Assembly (NCBI RefSeq): GCF_003672135.1
Contig: NC_039510.1
Coordinates: 10,540,001-10,604,000, forward strand
Reading direction: 5' to 3'
DNA length: 64,000 bases
From: Ooceraea biroi
Lineage: Eukaryota; Arthropoda; Insecta; Hymenoptera; Formicidae
The translations under genes were made by a program, and so were the position numbers. The notes beneath the pieces are model-generated. The model was not told where the DNA came from, did no database searches, and was given only the letters and a program-made list of their open reading frames with translations. This document shows positions 11,516-26,470 of the stretch, one piece after another; position 1 is the first letter of the stretch; each line of letters opens with the position of its first letter.

Positions 11516-14500
11516 TTAATTGTTGTCGTATCCCGCCGCTGTTGCTGCGCCCAGAGGTCTCGGCAGGCCACCCGCCTGAAACACCGGGAGGATGCTAATT
11601 ACTTAATTGCTCGTGAAAATCCAGTTAATTGTGCGCCGTAGCGGTTCACTTCACCGTCCTCGGGCTTAATAGTGAGTAAATCGGAGCCAAAGAGAATATT
11701 CAACTCGCGAGAAAGGCACCTTTGTGCAACGAGAAGCGGATTGTCGTTTTCATATCGTGGCTGAGACACGGGTTGAAGCATAAAAGTAAAATAGGGAAAG
11801 GGCAATAGACGACATTATCAAGACACTTTATTATTATAATCGAATCAGTAATCTAACGGTTACAACAAATGAGAGAACAATAAAGTATATTAATCAAGTG
11901 TATCAAAGATGAAGATTATTATTTTATATACCTTTAACTATATAAAGTACAGTAATGAATCGAATTACTCAATTCGATATTCCAAATTTATATGATTGTA
12001 GAGTCGTATAAAGATACTTGATTATATTAAATGCATTAAATGTAATATACCTAAAATATATTGAGCACACAACACGTGTAGTTAGTAGCAAAAGATCATA
12101 ATTGATAATTTTGTGTAATTTAGAAAAGCATGATGATTAAAGGAAAGAAGAGCTACTTGACGTAAATAACTCTTAATACGATCTTATTAGGGAAGAAACT
12201 GTGCATGATTGAATAGAGAGACTAATTTGGAACTGGAGATATCTATTTCTGTCAGAAAGATATTCTTTCGCGTATATCATAATTTACATGAAATACGTTG
12301 TATTAATTTATGCAAATTGCGTTCACTGATGTGAATACATCAATTTGAGATCGGTTAATTTTCATTGAACTTTATTGCCGAAATATCATTACTATTATTA
12401 GCCACTTTGATTGCTCGCATGTAACGTATGTAAGTGCGCACAATGTTTAAAAAAACGGCCTCTCTCTTTCTCTTTCTCGTGAATTACGTTCACGTGTCGA
12501 ATCCCTGACAGATCGATATTATCCGCGACAGTTTGCTAATACAGATAAGAATTTCAGTAATGCGTTACGTCGCACTCTCGGGAATTTGTACTCGTCTCTT
12601 CGACCGTCGTGACTGCCGATAAAACAAGTTCGCAGTATCGCGTCTCACATTGAAGTGGGAACTTTTTGCAAGACAGGATAATTGCCAAATTCAATGGAAC
12701 GAAAAGTTTCCCCCTCGTAATAGTCAAGCCTGTGAACTTTGTAAAAAGAGAAGTCCAGTCACTCGTCCCTTTGCGTCTTTGAGTGACAAGCATGTTTTAT
12801 TAAATTATTTCGGTCATTTGTAATTTCGAAATGCTTAAAAGGCCGACAATTTTTCATTATTGCTGTCATTTTTTGGCAATAATTAAACGGCAGCAAAACC
12901 TAATAAATGATGATTTGTATTAAGATTGTTATTTATATCTTTCCTGTATTTCGCAATTTGGAATACATATTCAACGAATGTAAATTTATCTTTTTACCGT
13001 GACAATATAGATTGCATGTATCGACAATGCAAGAACCGATGACGATCTTTCGACAGCATTTTCTTTCGCATGAAAAATATAAATCAAAAATATAGATCAG
13101 TGCTTTGACTTTCTAGGTGTACGACTAAACCAAGTGCTTCATTTTGCGCCGATCGGCCGCAGAAAGAACGTTCGACGTACAAAATGAAATTATGCCTTTG
13201 TTAGAAAAAGGTCGCACGCTTCATGAAGCATAAGGCGGCACAATTCTGCCACGCTTTTGAAGATGAAAATTCCGTATCTGCTCCTTCTTCGGTATATCAC
13301 TAAGCTTTTTAACGAGCACGTTGCAAAGACGCAAATGCATCTCATATAATGTTTCATATATCATCACATAACGTCGTATAAGCTTAATAAAATAACATTT
13401 AAAGTTCAAAACAGAAAGAAGAGGATAAAGTTGATTTATTAAAACGTACTCTATCTCCAATCTTCAAGAGATGTACGCGATGTATAAAATTGCATTCCTC
13501 AGCTTGGACATATAACGTATGATAAAAGCAGACAACATACACCTTTTAGCAACATACGCCTCTCCCGACTCACGTTCTGTAAAACGCAGTTACTCATTTC
13601 CTGTATTAAAGCGCATGCACTAGAAGGAATGATGAATTTATTTCGTCGAATATTTGCTTTCGTATTTTATTAATACAGCGAGAGAGAAAGAGAGAGAGAG
13701 AGAGGCATCTTTAGAGATACGAATTCATACATATGAAAGATTTTTCAGAGAGCTTGATCTTTCCTCTCTTATAATTTTTTTACCTATTGTTTGTCGAAAG
13801 GTTTGTAAATAACGCAGAAAATATTTTCAACAATCTTTATAAAAAAATTAAAACTAAACATAATACTTATTCTTTGATTATTTTTTCAGTTTTAACAAAC
13901 TTAATTTTGTTTCAGATTTAATTACAAGAGTACCCGCGACAAATATATATATTACAAACAACATCTTTGAAAAAAGTAACATGAAGTAACATTTATTAAA
14001 AAGATACGTACGAAAAACAACGTGATTAAGTAGTATTCTGTTTAGTTAACCTTTAGAAGCCTGTCTATATAGTGCCAGTAATTTTACATGGAGTATTTAT
14101 TAGTTAATAATATTAATTGTAAATAAATTGTGCATTTATGATAATAATATTAGCAAATGCTAGGAAGACAAATTTCTTACGAGATGATGTCGAGATACCT
14201 TCAAGCAGCAAAGTTGTTATCCTTTTGTGGATATGCTAGAGTGCTAGGTAACATAAAGCTAAGAGTATCTTGTAAAATTTATCGTAGAAAAATGTAGGCG
14301 GTTGGTACTAAGGATCCTAAAATAACACAAGATGAAATGAAAACAAAATGAAATAAAGATATGTATAAACTCAATGTCATTAAGAAGTAATACCCTATTA
14401 AATTTCTATTTTAATACATAAGTGACTGAAAACAATTAATTTAAAAATTTCTCAAAGGACATAAAAAGAAAAAGCGGAAAATATGAAAGATCTTGAATAT

Positions 14501-15563
14501 ATTTTTATGCGTCAATGTAGTTCCACGTGTCTTTCCATGTGTCGTTCCATACTCACGTAAAATGAATATTTTATATGGACTGATATCTGCTGCCTATAAG
14601 AATGACACTCCGTGATTCTGTCACGTACTCTCTTCGTTAACGTTTTAATGCACCAAATATTAAAGGAGGCACTTTCAATTTCCTTATTTTTCTTTTTAAC
14701 CGCGTTTAAATTACACCGTGTTATAAACGCCCTATTGCCTTGAGACAACCAACATGCACATCGCAGTCACAGTTTGGTTCGCAAGAACTGCGTCACTCTC
14801 ACTAATTACAGAAAATTAATCTCGCGGGAAATACACGCCACATTAAGATTAGAATGCAAAGGGGACTCGAAAAGCATTACGAATTAAACCACGAATACTC
14901 CGGAAACAAAAGTAGTTCCGTAATTCACATAAAACAAAAGTTTTATTTGGATTACGCATTTCGAGAAGAATTTCGTTGATACTAATACATTGAGCTTTCC
15001 GAGATTGTAATATGAAAATTTCCTTGATGTGACATATCACGCTTATTTGGTTTCGTTAATCGTGTAGTATCACTATTTCGTTTATCTTCATCTATAAAAG
15101 TGACGAAGAAAGATTACAACTCCGTAATAAAAATATATATGCAATAAAAAATAATATATAGTCATATACATAACTAATCAATATATAATTACTCCATTTT
15201 AATTACTTTGATGCAATCAATGGATTGTGTGAATTTATTTTAATTCGTCAACTCATAAATTGAAACAAGCCATGAAAATGCAACAATGTTACAAAATTAT
15301 AACAGGTTTCTTTCAAATATAAAATTGATTTATATAAATAAAAGTTGGCTTCTCTACAATTTTTTTTATACAATTTTTTTAATCGATCTTTTTAATCAAT
15401 TTGTACTGCGAAATAATTCGGGAACAAGAGCGATGTATACAAGTAACAAATAAAATAAAACAAAATTAGATTAAAATTAAGAGATTCAAACTCTATTTGT
15501 TTTCGATGCTGATTTTTTAAAAGTTTTGTTTATAAAATATAAAGTAATTTTGATAAATAAATT

Positions 15564-15600
<37 letters not shown>

Positions 15601-18600
15601 GAGAGAAAATTTACACAAAAGTGTGATACATGCAGATTTTATACATTTAACGCAGTTAACTGTAATTAAGAAATTACAAGTCAGAGAGGTAAAACAGAGA
15701 GAGAAGGAGGTATCTCATAGGACTGAGATTATCAAGATTACTAAGTTTAGGGCTACGACTTAAATGATGCAGAGGAGACTTTACCTGCTCTTTGCGTGAT
15801 ACCAAATATTAATATATAGTGCTTTATCAACGTCCGAGCGCATCGCAAAATGTGTCAAAGTGAAAAACGGATGCCCCAGGAAAAAGCATTTTGATTTTGT
15901 GGTTGTCATATGACACATTTTTCATTGCATCACATCAATTTTGAAGTTGAATTTAAAGCTGTTTCAAAAACGTACAATTTGTAAATTATACTAATGCAGA
16001 AGATAGAACTTTGTGTAGATAGAACTTTGCATTTTACGATATTGTTGTTTTTATGATATCCTTGTGTTTGTCATGTTTGAGAGAGAAAGTACTTCCGAAC
16101 TTGAGATAAAGTACTTCGTATAATGATAAAAGTCTACAAACGATATCTTGCATTCATGATTCGAGTGCATACATGCACATTTACTCACAAAACATAATTT
16201 TTTTAAATAACAGTTCATATATGTATTTAAAATCTTTCGAAATGAAAACAATGATAATGATAAGCAAAGAAAATATAAAATATAAAAGAAAATATAAAAT
16301 ATGATTAGATGTATGAAGATATAAAAGATCTTTCAAGAAGTTAAAAAATCTTTTATTTTTCCTAGAAAAAGATGCTCCGTAAACTCAATTGTAAGGTATT
16401 AAAATGAGGCCGAAAATAGCATAAACTTACAGAAACGTGTGGTCCGGAACGACCGAATCGGAGACGTAGCGATGGCGATCGCTGCGATTTCCGAATCATC
16501 AGGTGTTCCAATGGGATGCCACCCAAGGCATTTTCCAGTGCATTGCGTTGCAGCAGAAGCCTGTATAGTTCATGAATGTTCTCCGCAGGGGATTTCTCCG
16601 CCATCTCTTCTGTAATATATATTTGCGTGTAATCGTACATGTGCGTGAGCGCATCATCATCAGCATTTCGGTACAGAAAACAAGATAAATAAAAATTAAA
16701 ATTAAAAAACGATAAATAAAAGAATGTGTTCTTTTCAGTGGATATCATGTATCTCATCGGTGATATTAATCGTAAATATTGGCGAAATGTTTTGATACAT
16801 TTTGGATATATTTGTCGTTACATTACTTACGCATAGAATGTAGAAATCAACATTAAAATATATTTTATATCATATTTGGAGAGAGAAAGAGAGAGAAAGA
16901 GAAAATGTTACTCGAGCAGACATTTTAGATCCAACGTCTGAAATTACAAGTAAAAACTTTTTCAAGTCAAACTGCATGTAATAATTTTATATCGTAATTC
17001 TTCTTATATAAAAACTTTGATTATAGGAAATCTAAAAATTGTGAAATTTTATTTTTGAAACATTTAATGTTTAAATTAAAAATGTTATGACAGTTAATGA
17101 GCACAACTTAGTTAAAACCCTTTATTGAGAATAAACCTGGCTTTATATGAAAATGCATCTCTGTTTCTCGTCAATACATTCTCCTATACATTCTCTTATA
17201 CTTTAACATAATAATATTAATGTATGTTATAAATAAGAAAAAATATTTTCCTAAAATGTTAAGAAATCTATTTCTTGAAAAGATACACATGCGATATTCT
17301 AAGCATATAAGTTCTTAAAAACGATGATATTTATCATTGATACATGAAATATTATGGACATCGTATAGATGCACGCGTGTGACATCTTTTCTCAAAAAAA
17401 TGTAAATCAGCTTACATGATACGCGCGTTTCTCTTTTATGCGATAATAGAGGAAAAGTATGACGCTTTACAAGTACGTCCGTTTTATGCGGTATTAAACC
17501 ACTTTATGATAAGTAGCGTTCTTCGTATGAGCGCGTAGGGTAATGCGAATTGGTGGGCGTTTATATACGGTTACTATCGTATATAATGCGCGTTATAACA
17601 ATTATTCTCTTTTATTTGTCCGCATAGATCGTCCTATAAAAACGAGTGTTTCATCGACGCAGATAACGTCATGTGACATATCATTTATCATATTAATATA
17701 TAATAAATTGAGAAAGAAAGAGAAAGATACATAACATAATCGGAACTATTAACGCCTTCAGAATATTAATTTCATCTTTAGAAAAAACATATAATTTTTA
17801 TAAGCGCTTCTGCAAAATTATAGACAATAATATGCAATATCGAAAATAAAATTCTTTTTATTATAACGAGTTAATTTCCTCACGTCGCCTTGCAGAAACA
17901 CAGACGACAGAATTTGTCCGCATATTTCGATATCCCACAAAGGCAATCAGGGAACCATTTTCCAATTGGATAAGCACCTTTTAATTTTGTGAAAAACTTG
18001 CATGGTAAAATTCGAGGACATGCAGTGATGTGCAACCTATTGGCAATGCATTTTTTTAAATCGAAAACCGCAATTCTGACACAACTGAGCAGATAAATCT
18101 GGTTCCTTGCAAAACAAATTGTGAAATACGGAAAAACGATGCATCACAATTACGCCGTTCCATTCTTTGCGCTGAATGCAAATGAAACTGTAAAAAAAAA
18201 GAAACCAACAGGATTAACAGCATCGTTTCAAATATAAATGGGGTTGTTTAATACACCTGTTGACTATCATAAAATAACGTTTTGCGTTATAAAGAGGATC
18301 ATGTTACGCTAAATTTTATTGCTTTAATGAAGCTAATATAATATATCAGCTTGCTGTACTAATAGTTTCTTTAACGCTCCCTAATGCGATTTCTAACATT
18401 TTTTGATAAATATATCGAGTATAAATACATCGAAAAATATAGTGTGAAGCTATTTCAAAAAAGAAAAATCGATTACTTTCTTTAAATATAAAAAAGAATG
18501 CATCGGTTTTGTATTGAATGCAACCCCGTAAAACTGACATCGAAGCTTGTATCACTCGGTTGAACACTTTTACGGTTCGACATACACTAGAATCCATCCA

Positions 18601-20788
18601 TGCGTGAACCATCGCGATTGAAACGTATGAAGTGTTATGACAAAGAGATCTCGGAACGAAGACTCGGTCGAAATGGATGTTGCGACGTATTATTACTCGT
18701 ATTACGTCGACTATTCTGCGGGAGAGATTTGATCGATCGTGATCGAGCGTGATTAAAGCAATACTGAAAGTGACACGCGCGACGATCGATATGGCTGGAT
18801 CGGATTTGCAGTAGCGCACACCGTAGATTCACATGCAAACACTGTTTAATCTCTTATTGTACCGGGTCAAGTGCGTTCCACATTCACCCTGAGTTTCCAC
18901 GCAGTAAAAATAAATAAACCTAAAAAATAAATCATATTACGTCATATGTTTTATTTTATTATTTTAAGGCCACGAGAATCGTACGTTTATCTGATTCTAT
19001 TTTCATCAGACAATTATTTCATTTTATGTAATTGCAGCACGAGATTATCTGTACCAGTTGAGAGGATCTAATTTCCAGTTGTATCTAAAAATAACGTCTT
19101 ATTCTCGTACTAAGCACTCCAACGGAAATACGTATCCTCCGCGATATAATTGCAACTATATTTAAATCTTGTTCTCTCTCGGATATCTGAAAGTCTTTAA
19201 CTTCTCAAACTTGTTGCTTACATTTGCCTGGCCCGTGATTTGAATTTTTCTATTTACGATATTGAGCTGGACGTCAGTTACATGTTTATCATTCCTTCCT
19301 AATGTAGATTAATGAATTATTCTAAGAATGCACGTAAAGATAAAAATAGTTTTATATAAAGATCAGAATCACTGGAAAAATTCGTCATATTAACAAGTGC
19401 AATATGATGGAGAATTTAATTAGATTTATTTTTTGTTACGATTCTAGGAGACAGTGGCTTAATAAGCCATCCTTCGCGATCATTAATTATTGTGGCAGGA
19501 GGTGCGTTGGCGACGGTCTCGCGTTGATACACGGCATTACCGGTAATGGAATACAAAACGTGTTATCATGCCAAGTGAGAGTAAAACTTTAATGAAACTT
19601 ACAGCGCGGCCAGGGAATTGCTCAGGAAAAACACGAAGTTACATTGGAGGATTATCATAGAAACGCCAGAAGATATTCATTATAAGGATTGGACAGTTTC
19701 GCTGATTTTGCAAATACGAGAAGCTTATTTCAACGGCATAAATCTAGTTGTGACACAGCATTAAATTTATGAGATACAGATAATCATTGATGTGAAAAAG
19801 TTTTTGCACGCGCGTGCTTTATCCTGTCAAAATAATCAGTATTTAATTAATAGTGATAGAATCGACTTCATTGATTAGTTTTCGTTAGCAATTTTGTGGA
19901 ATATTTTAGGTCATTTGATATTCTTTTAGCATAGCTCGGCGGATTTTAGGATTGGTTACAAGAGCGATGAAAATTGTAACTGGGAAATCGATCATGCGAT
20001 TCGCGTATTGGCAGGATGAGGATTTTCGTGATTCAAAAACAAAAAGAATATATGGCGATCAAAGAATATGAGTATGTCGCAGTTGGTATTAATCCCCGAG
20101 AGGATCTCTCGCTGCTTCTCTCGTGATGGTATAACAATTCCATCGGCCAGTTCACAATACCGCGAGAAACTCGGAAATTTCATCCGGAGATTGATCGAGT
20201 ATTGAATTCGTTGACAAATTGACGAATTAGTTTTGTAGCGCACTATAATAGAAATGCATTTTCGCGCAAAAAGTTTACGTTTGAATATAATTGAATGGTG
20301 CACCTTTGTGTTATGCTGAGTTAGAATATAAATACTGCAAAACTAAAAAAAGAAGAAATTGAAATATTATACAGAGAAATATATACAGAGAATAATGACA
20401 TAAGGTTATAAGCTATCTATTTATCTTTATCTTTTCAAAGAATTTATATGTCCGAGGGCATAACGTTTAATAGTTCCGCTCATCCTCCAAAAGAAATATT
20501 TTTACAGCTTTATTTCTGTTTACTTTGCAAATGAAATCTTCTTTTCCTCATTCAGATATTTAGCGCTCTCAGACTAATATTAACTTGCAATGTTTTTTCG
20601 CTCCATGTTTTAAAGAAAGTGGAGATCACACACAATGTTTTTTAGCGTGTCAGCGATTCTTCTTGAATAAACGATGAATGGTTCCATATAGCGAGTAGCT
20701 TACCTCCGTAATCCATGTAATTTTCAGTGGCGCTCACGAGACCGGCTATCACAAGAAGAATGAAAGCTGCGCAGCGTTTGGCGTACAT
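11516..20788 (-). CDS. sNPF: Short neuropeptide F precursor (sNPF)
   Basis: Precursor of the insect neuropeptide sNPF, which acts through a G protein-coupled receptor in feeding, growth and behavioural state. Coding exons on the minus strand are 20788-20704, 16609-16431 and 11575-11516 (85+179+60 nt, 107 aa), with introns of about 4.1 and 4.9 kb. Residues 1-20 (MYAKRCAAFILLVIAGLVSA) are a signal peptide. The conserved spacer AEKSPAENIHELYRLLLQRNAL follows. The active peptide is at about residues 70-80, SQRSPSLRLRFG then R; G81 supplies the C-terminal amide. Exon 1 ends in phase 1 (GTAAGC donor), giving YG-EEM across the junction. Exon 2 ends in phase 0 at HVS (GTAAGT). Exon 3 follows GTGTTTCAG and encodes 19 residues ending YDNN plus stop. 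One amidated peptide per precursor is usual in Hymenoptera. Confidence 0.92.
13679..13704. repeat. (GA)n microsatellite
   Basis: Near-perfect GA repeat interrupted once by AAAG, inside the large second sNPF intron. Confidence 0.85.
15563..15607. repeat. (GA)n microsatellite
   Basis: About 45 bp of GA repeat with a few GAAA interruptions, inside sNPF intron 2. Confidence 0.85.
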
Positions 20789-23700
20789 GGTGCTCGTTTC
20801 CTCTGCAACCAGGCAAACGGTTCTATGGTCAATTTCCCATCATGTCAATTCCGCAGACCTACGATATGTCCGCAATATAGTGGACATATGTGACGAGAGA
20901 ACACGCGCATACGTATCGCGCGTGTTATCTAATCGGCGCAGCAAAGAACAGTCTCTTTTTTTACACCATGGGAATAAGAGATCATCAGGTGCTTCATAAT
21001 TCAAGCAATGAGCGATCGTGACGCGATATGATATATTTCATTTCATTGTTCCTTTTATTCCGCTTCGCGGAAGCTTGAAGGTGTCGTTGAAATTACATGT
21101 GTGACATTTGTCACGCTGACATAATTTCCCCATGCAAGGGCGAATTTGAGCATCACGAACGCGTTTGACGAACGAGGTGAAGATACGTGAATTCCGAAAC
21201 TACGACGGTAACAATTGTCGAGTGCGAGACGACGGAATCGTCGAATAACGTATCCTTAATGTAAGAGATAGTATTATAGAAAGTGCAACTCTCTCCACAT
21301 ACTGTTGCAATAATTTTATCACGCGAAACATCCGTCTGTTTCAAAGAGCTACCCAAAAGTAGTTCATTCCTGAGCTACTTAATGGGCTTATGTTTTTTAT
21401 CACATTAATGTATGCAGATTAAAATTATCGATTACTACAGATTTTGATTACTTTAATGTTACATTCTAATACGTAAAATTAAATTAAATCTGTGATAAAA
21501 TCATCAGTTTTAGAAAATAGAATAAAGAAACGTATAAATAAACCCATAATAAAATTTATATGCAGTTGTTATTTTAATTGTTGTTAATTGAAAATAAACC
21601 AAGCAAAAAATTTCTGATTTTATATTCTGGATTATTATATTTTTAATTAATAAATTGCTGTTTCAAAAGTTGCTTATTGCTTATTCAAAAGTTTTATCGA
21701 AGAATACAATGAAGTTTTTTGTTCCTATTGGTAATGTCACATAATAGGTATCGTACATGTATTGTAATTAACTTAACAAAAATATTAGGTCGGTGCAAAT
21801 TCGTACTGATCTTGCAATTTTTCTTTTATGTAAGGAAACAATTGATACGATTTTTTTCCATCTTTCCGGCAACATGTAAATACTACATCAAAAGAAGGAA
21901 TTATTTTTTGAGGCAATCCATTCATTGACTCATGAACAAGAACTTATGCATCGATCTAATATATGAATTCTTTTACTCAAGAGATTCAGCAAACATTCTT
22001 GTAAATATTTCTTTGTGTATATATACCTAGAAGTATAAAAATTCATTATTATTTATTATTTAGCATTATATGAATATAAATTGTATATAACCAAAAATGA
22101 TTCTAAATAAATTATATGCAACACTGAAGCAATATTATCTTTTTTTTGATAAGAAAATCTCATAAAAGAACAATAAAAAATCATATTTAACAAAGTTTGT
22201 TCGTTAGCATGTATTCTTCATCTAAATATTTCTAGCCGCTATTGTCACAATTAATATTGTTATTTGGACTATTTCCGTCAGATATATCTGAAATTCTGTT
22301 CGACTGCGACCAAATATCCTTAGGAGTTACATCGTTATTTGTGTCGCGACAGTCCTAATTGCCGCAGTGTATGACAGACTCCAAGTTGTCGATCAATTCG
22401 TCGCCAATTCTACGAGCACGTATTATAACGTATGACCCGTTGATTACTCACACCGCATTTACCTAGGTAAATCCGTTTAATCGTTTCGCGAATTCAATGT
22501 TAAATGCAAGTGAACCGAGCAGCCGTCTATGCATAATTGCTTTATAACAAGCATGCTGCACATCATTCATTGGTTTCTCATGTGCATTATAGTTTTATAC
22601 AGCACTAGTACTCCTGTAAGATTTCAAATTTATTTATTTATTTCAAATTTCCGCGTATATTGAGAAAAAGTGATAACTTTCAAGAAAATTCTTCATAGCA
22701 AAGCTAACACTATCTTCTGATATTCTTAAGTTTTTATGCTTTTAAATAACTAATGGCTTAATAGTTTTGAATGACTTGATAATTCAAGGTATGAGTAAAA
22801 TAACTTCTCTACAACGACATAATTAAAATAGTATAATTTCATCGCGGTACGACGGCAAGCTGAAAGAATTTCTGTTTATTTTCTGTTGATAAGCAAAATA
22901 TTTTATCCAAAGAGGGAGCGAAAGGACAAATGTATATCTAATCTGAAAATTTCAAAGCTTTGTGTAGTTTTAATGGATAAAATACCAATGTAGAGAAATA
23001 CCCCGGTATTCCACAATCTTGATTAACGGCAATTTACCTGTCGAGCTTTCCAAGGTAATAATTGCCCCCCTTTTAACTCGGAACGCGCTGCGGGCTTTTA
23101 TAGAACGTAAATAATTTACGACCGCTGCTAAAGATGGCAAAATCATATTTTCTCTCACCAGCTATCTTTGCCCGTGAATACCTCGTACCACTTACATCAA
23201 ATTTTAATATATTTACTTGCAGGCATTCGGGAAGAAGTGGCTGAATTTATTGTATAATCACAGCAAATATGATTAGTAACCAAGCGGGAAAAAAATACGA
23301 CGTGATAAAAAACTGATCATCGATGCGCCGTCGATGTTCAATCTCGACGTAACGATATCTGCCGATAATTACCTTTCGCGTTAATTAATCACGACTTAAT
23401 AAGGGATGCAGCTTGTTGCGCAATAACGTATTGATTTTGAACGCTGCTTATATCGTGGAATTACGTTTTAAAAACGGCATGTTAAGCCACTCAAATAATT
23501 TTCGCTTGTATAATAAAGATACTTGCTTCGGAAGATTATCGAGTCCGATTTTGTATGATTGGTTATTATTAATGAGTTTTCACGCTGACGCTTGTTCAGC
23601 CAAATGACTTTAATTATGTCAGGCGCGTGAATTCACATTTCATGAATGTATGTTCGGGGTAATGTTAAAGGTAGATGAATTTTGGTCGCACAATGGTACC

Positions 23701-26361
23701 AATATTTAACGCGCAGTAGATGACTTTTACGCACACGCATTTTCAATCGAGGAGTTTGAAAAACATGAGCTTAAAACGGAAAGCTACGTTTTGAGAGAGA
23801 ATTGAAGGATTTATCGGCAACAGTGTTATGTCGTTCTTTCGCTATATCCAAAAGTATATAACTATTCAAATTCATGTATGTATGCGTTATTTAACATGCA
23901 TGTATGTCAAATCTTTTACTGGACAATTTATGAGTTATTTACATAATTGCGTGATGCAAAATGATATGAGAAATACGTTCAAATTAATATTTATCAGTAT
24001 ATTGGATGTATACAATCACGCATGACAAAAATATTGATTTTGATACAAAATATACGATAAATTAGGATAGAATAAGAATGCAGAACATACTAAATAGTTA
24101 TTAAGTAGTAAAAGTAATAATATAAAGAACAAAATATTAAATAAAAAATCTCAATAATCATAATATATTTTGAAAATAATACTTAAATACTTGTGTTTTC
24201 GACTTATGGTTTGTCCATAAATCTAAAATTGATGATGTTTCATACGAAAAGACTGCAAACACCATTAAACCCAAGCTCCATCAAACTCCGTGTAATTAAT
24301 TGCTTTTACTTGAGCTTGTCGTTCCATGCAATGTTCCAGTGTTGGCAAGTGCTTCTGTTTGTGGTACGTGATGACGTAAACAAAGGATCACCATCGAATA
24401 AACAAATTATAAAAAACACTGACACAACACGTAGCAATTATGTTGATATAATGCTAAACTTCAAGCTGAAAATGTAACCAGCGATAACAATTTATACCAA
24501 AACGTGAAATAAAACTAACTGTGGAATGCATAGCTTGTAACATGCTGGAAATGATTATACCGTTTTCATAAATTTATTTTACAATTCGCAAATATCCCTT
24601 TAACTATGCAACTCCTCCCCCATCTCCCCGCTACAGAATTATATCAATCTTTCTCCGTCCTCTGTTTTATACCTTTGACCTACGTTAGTAATTTATTACC
24701 CATTACTTCGCGATAAAAAATAATAATGATTTTGCCGTCGATATTTTCAATGGATTACGCACATCATAATCATAAAGGCAGCACATTCCGTTTTTATGGT
24801 AAGTGCAAAGGCATTTTTGTTTAAATCATACAATGGTCAGGCATGTACGAAATAATTGAATGCATTCAAATTTTTTAAATATTTCAAAGAGACCTAAAAC
24901 ATTTCAATATTTGAAGGAAACGAGATGTAAAGTTAAATAATATAGAAAATAAAATTAATGGTCTTAACGTTAGCAAGAGACAAAAAGAAAAAAAGATCAT
25001 GATACGCAATATTCTATTTACATAAACATTTATATTATGTTCTTTAGAGGGAATACTTCTAAAAGCAATATTCGACAAAGTGTAGCAACATTGTAAATTT
25101 ACGTAATTAAAATCACGAAGTAAACATTTTCGTGCAATTTAACAAAATTAATTGTATTAAGCACATATATAATCGTATGTTTTATAAGAACCACTTTTAA
25201 CATTAAAAATTGAAGTTGAGGCTTATGACAATTTATATTTTTTCCAAATATTTCCTAATAATTATCCAATGAATAAAAGTTTGTTTTATCTATAGTCTTA
25301 ATTTTCATATTACATTTAATGTAATATGTGAATTTTTTCTTATTAGAATTTATAACAATCTACGGAATTTTCCAAATAAGATTGAAGGGTAAATTAAATA
25401 TTTTGTGTACCAATCAAGCAACAAGTGAATAATGTGATAAATGTAAATTAAAATTTTAGTGATTTAAATTTTTTTATATATTAATAAAACAAGATAATTA
25501 TCTGAAATGTAATTACATTTTGCTGAAGTATTATTCTAACAGTTATACGATTTATATTCCAAATTTATATTCAAAATCTGCAGCATCAAATTACGCCGAA
25601 AAGTTATATCTAACTTGTTCGTCAATTTTGCAATAACCAAACGTGTCATCGTTTAATCATACAAAAAATGATCCGGTGCACGGGATTTTTCCCGTTCGTT
25701 ATTCTGACGCATATCATGACTCTTCAGCTTTTTAATGGGATGCAAACAACAAAGACACAGTAGAAATATACTGACTGATAAGTGCTCGAAGAGACATGTT
25801 TTTCATGATATTCTTCCCTTGAAAAAATATATAGATAAGATTGCTTAAACTGTGAGCATTACATATTACATATAATTATGTTGGGAATATAAAATATATT
25901 CAAATATCTTTCGTATTTTATCGCAACAGATACGATAAGAAATCCCATTCTACTTTACAATAAAGAAAATCCTATTTTACATACAAGATACAATTTTTTA
26001 CATGACTCACTTTTTGTCATTACTTTAATAAACAAATGTAATGTGCGAAAATTAAAAATAAAAATTCAAAATGTCAAAATCGACATTTTTAATAAATGCG
26101 TCATTAAGAGTAGTATGAGAGTACAAAACAGTATCGAAAAAAGTCCGAACGTAAAGTCCGTTTCGTAATTCATTGCAACAAGATTTTTTCATTTGCGCGC
26201 AGTATCGCGCGAAGAGCGCATTCTTCAAATAAGAATGCGAATTAAAAATTGAGCGAAATTTGTGCATCTATCTCGAAAAAGAGAGAAAACAATGGTAGGT
26301 TTAATAGAACGGGACGAAAACAGTACGTGCGAATACATACAAAAGAAATCGTTGAACTCAC
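20789..26361 (-). other. Upstream intron or promoter-proximal DNA of sNPF
   Basis: A CTGCAG-type acceptor on the minus strand about 14 bases before the sNPF start codon (near 20802) implies at least one separate 5'UTR exon upstream. The stretch is AT-rich, without coding signals, and contains one mariner-like end at 21785. It would be an intron if the candidate exon at 26362 belongs to sNPF. Confidence 0.4.
21785..21870 (+). mobile_element. Mariner-type terminal repeat fragment
   Basis: After a TA dinucleotide the sequence reads TTAGGTCGGTGCAAATTCGT, which closely resembles the TTAGGTTGGTGCAAAAGT start of many mariner elements. AT-rich non-coding DNA follows. I see neither a transposase frame nor the opposite terminal repeat, so this is a one-ended relic. 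The right border is arbitrary. Confidence 0.5.
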
Positions 26362-26450
26362 CGCGTTCAAATTCTTGAGCGTCAGTCTCAGATGACGAAG
26401 AATGAGCGGAGATTGAGTGGCTCGCACGTTACGGCGGTAATGATGCGAAG
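26362..26450 (-). other. Candidate 5'UTR exon, probably of sNPF
   Basis: On the minus strand a GC-richer segment ends in a strong donor (CGCG|GTGAGTT, donor at 26361-26360). A TATA box lies about 30 bp upstream of the expected start. No open frame of note is present. The next acceptor in the same direction is the one just before the sNPF start codon, 5.6 kb away. Exon borders on the 5' side are estimates. Confidence 0.35.
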
Positions 26451-26470
26451 TGTGGCGATACCGAGGGACC

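Noticed and set aside
16432..16757. 131-codon minus-strand frame read as one protein
   Set aside because: Only 16609-16431 is sNPF exon 2; the N-terminal part is intron upstream of the acceptor and the C-terminal part is intron past the GTAAGT donor.
18346..18819. 157-codon minus-strand open frame in the first sNPF intron
   Set aside because: No recognisable motif; poly-Phe and basic runs reflect AT-rich and low-complexity DNA. Treated as chance.
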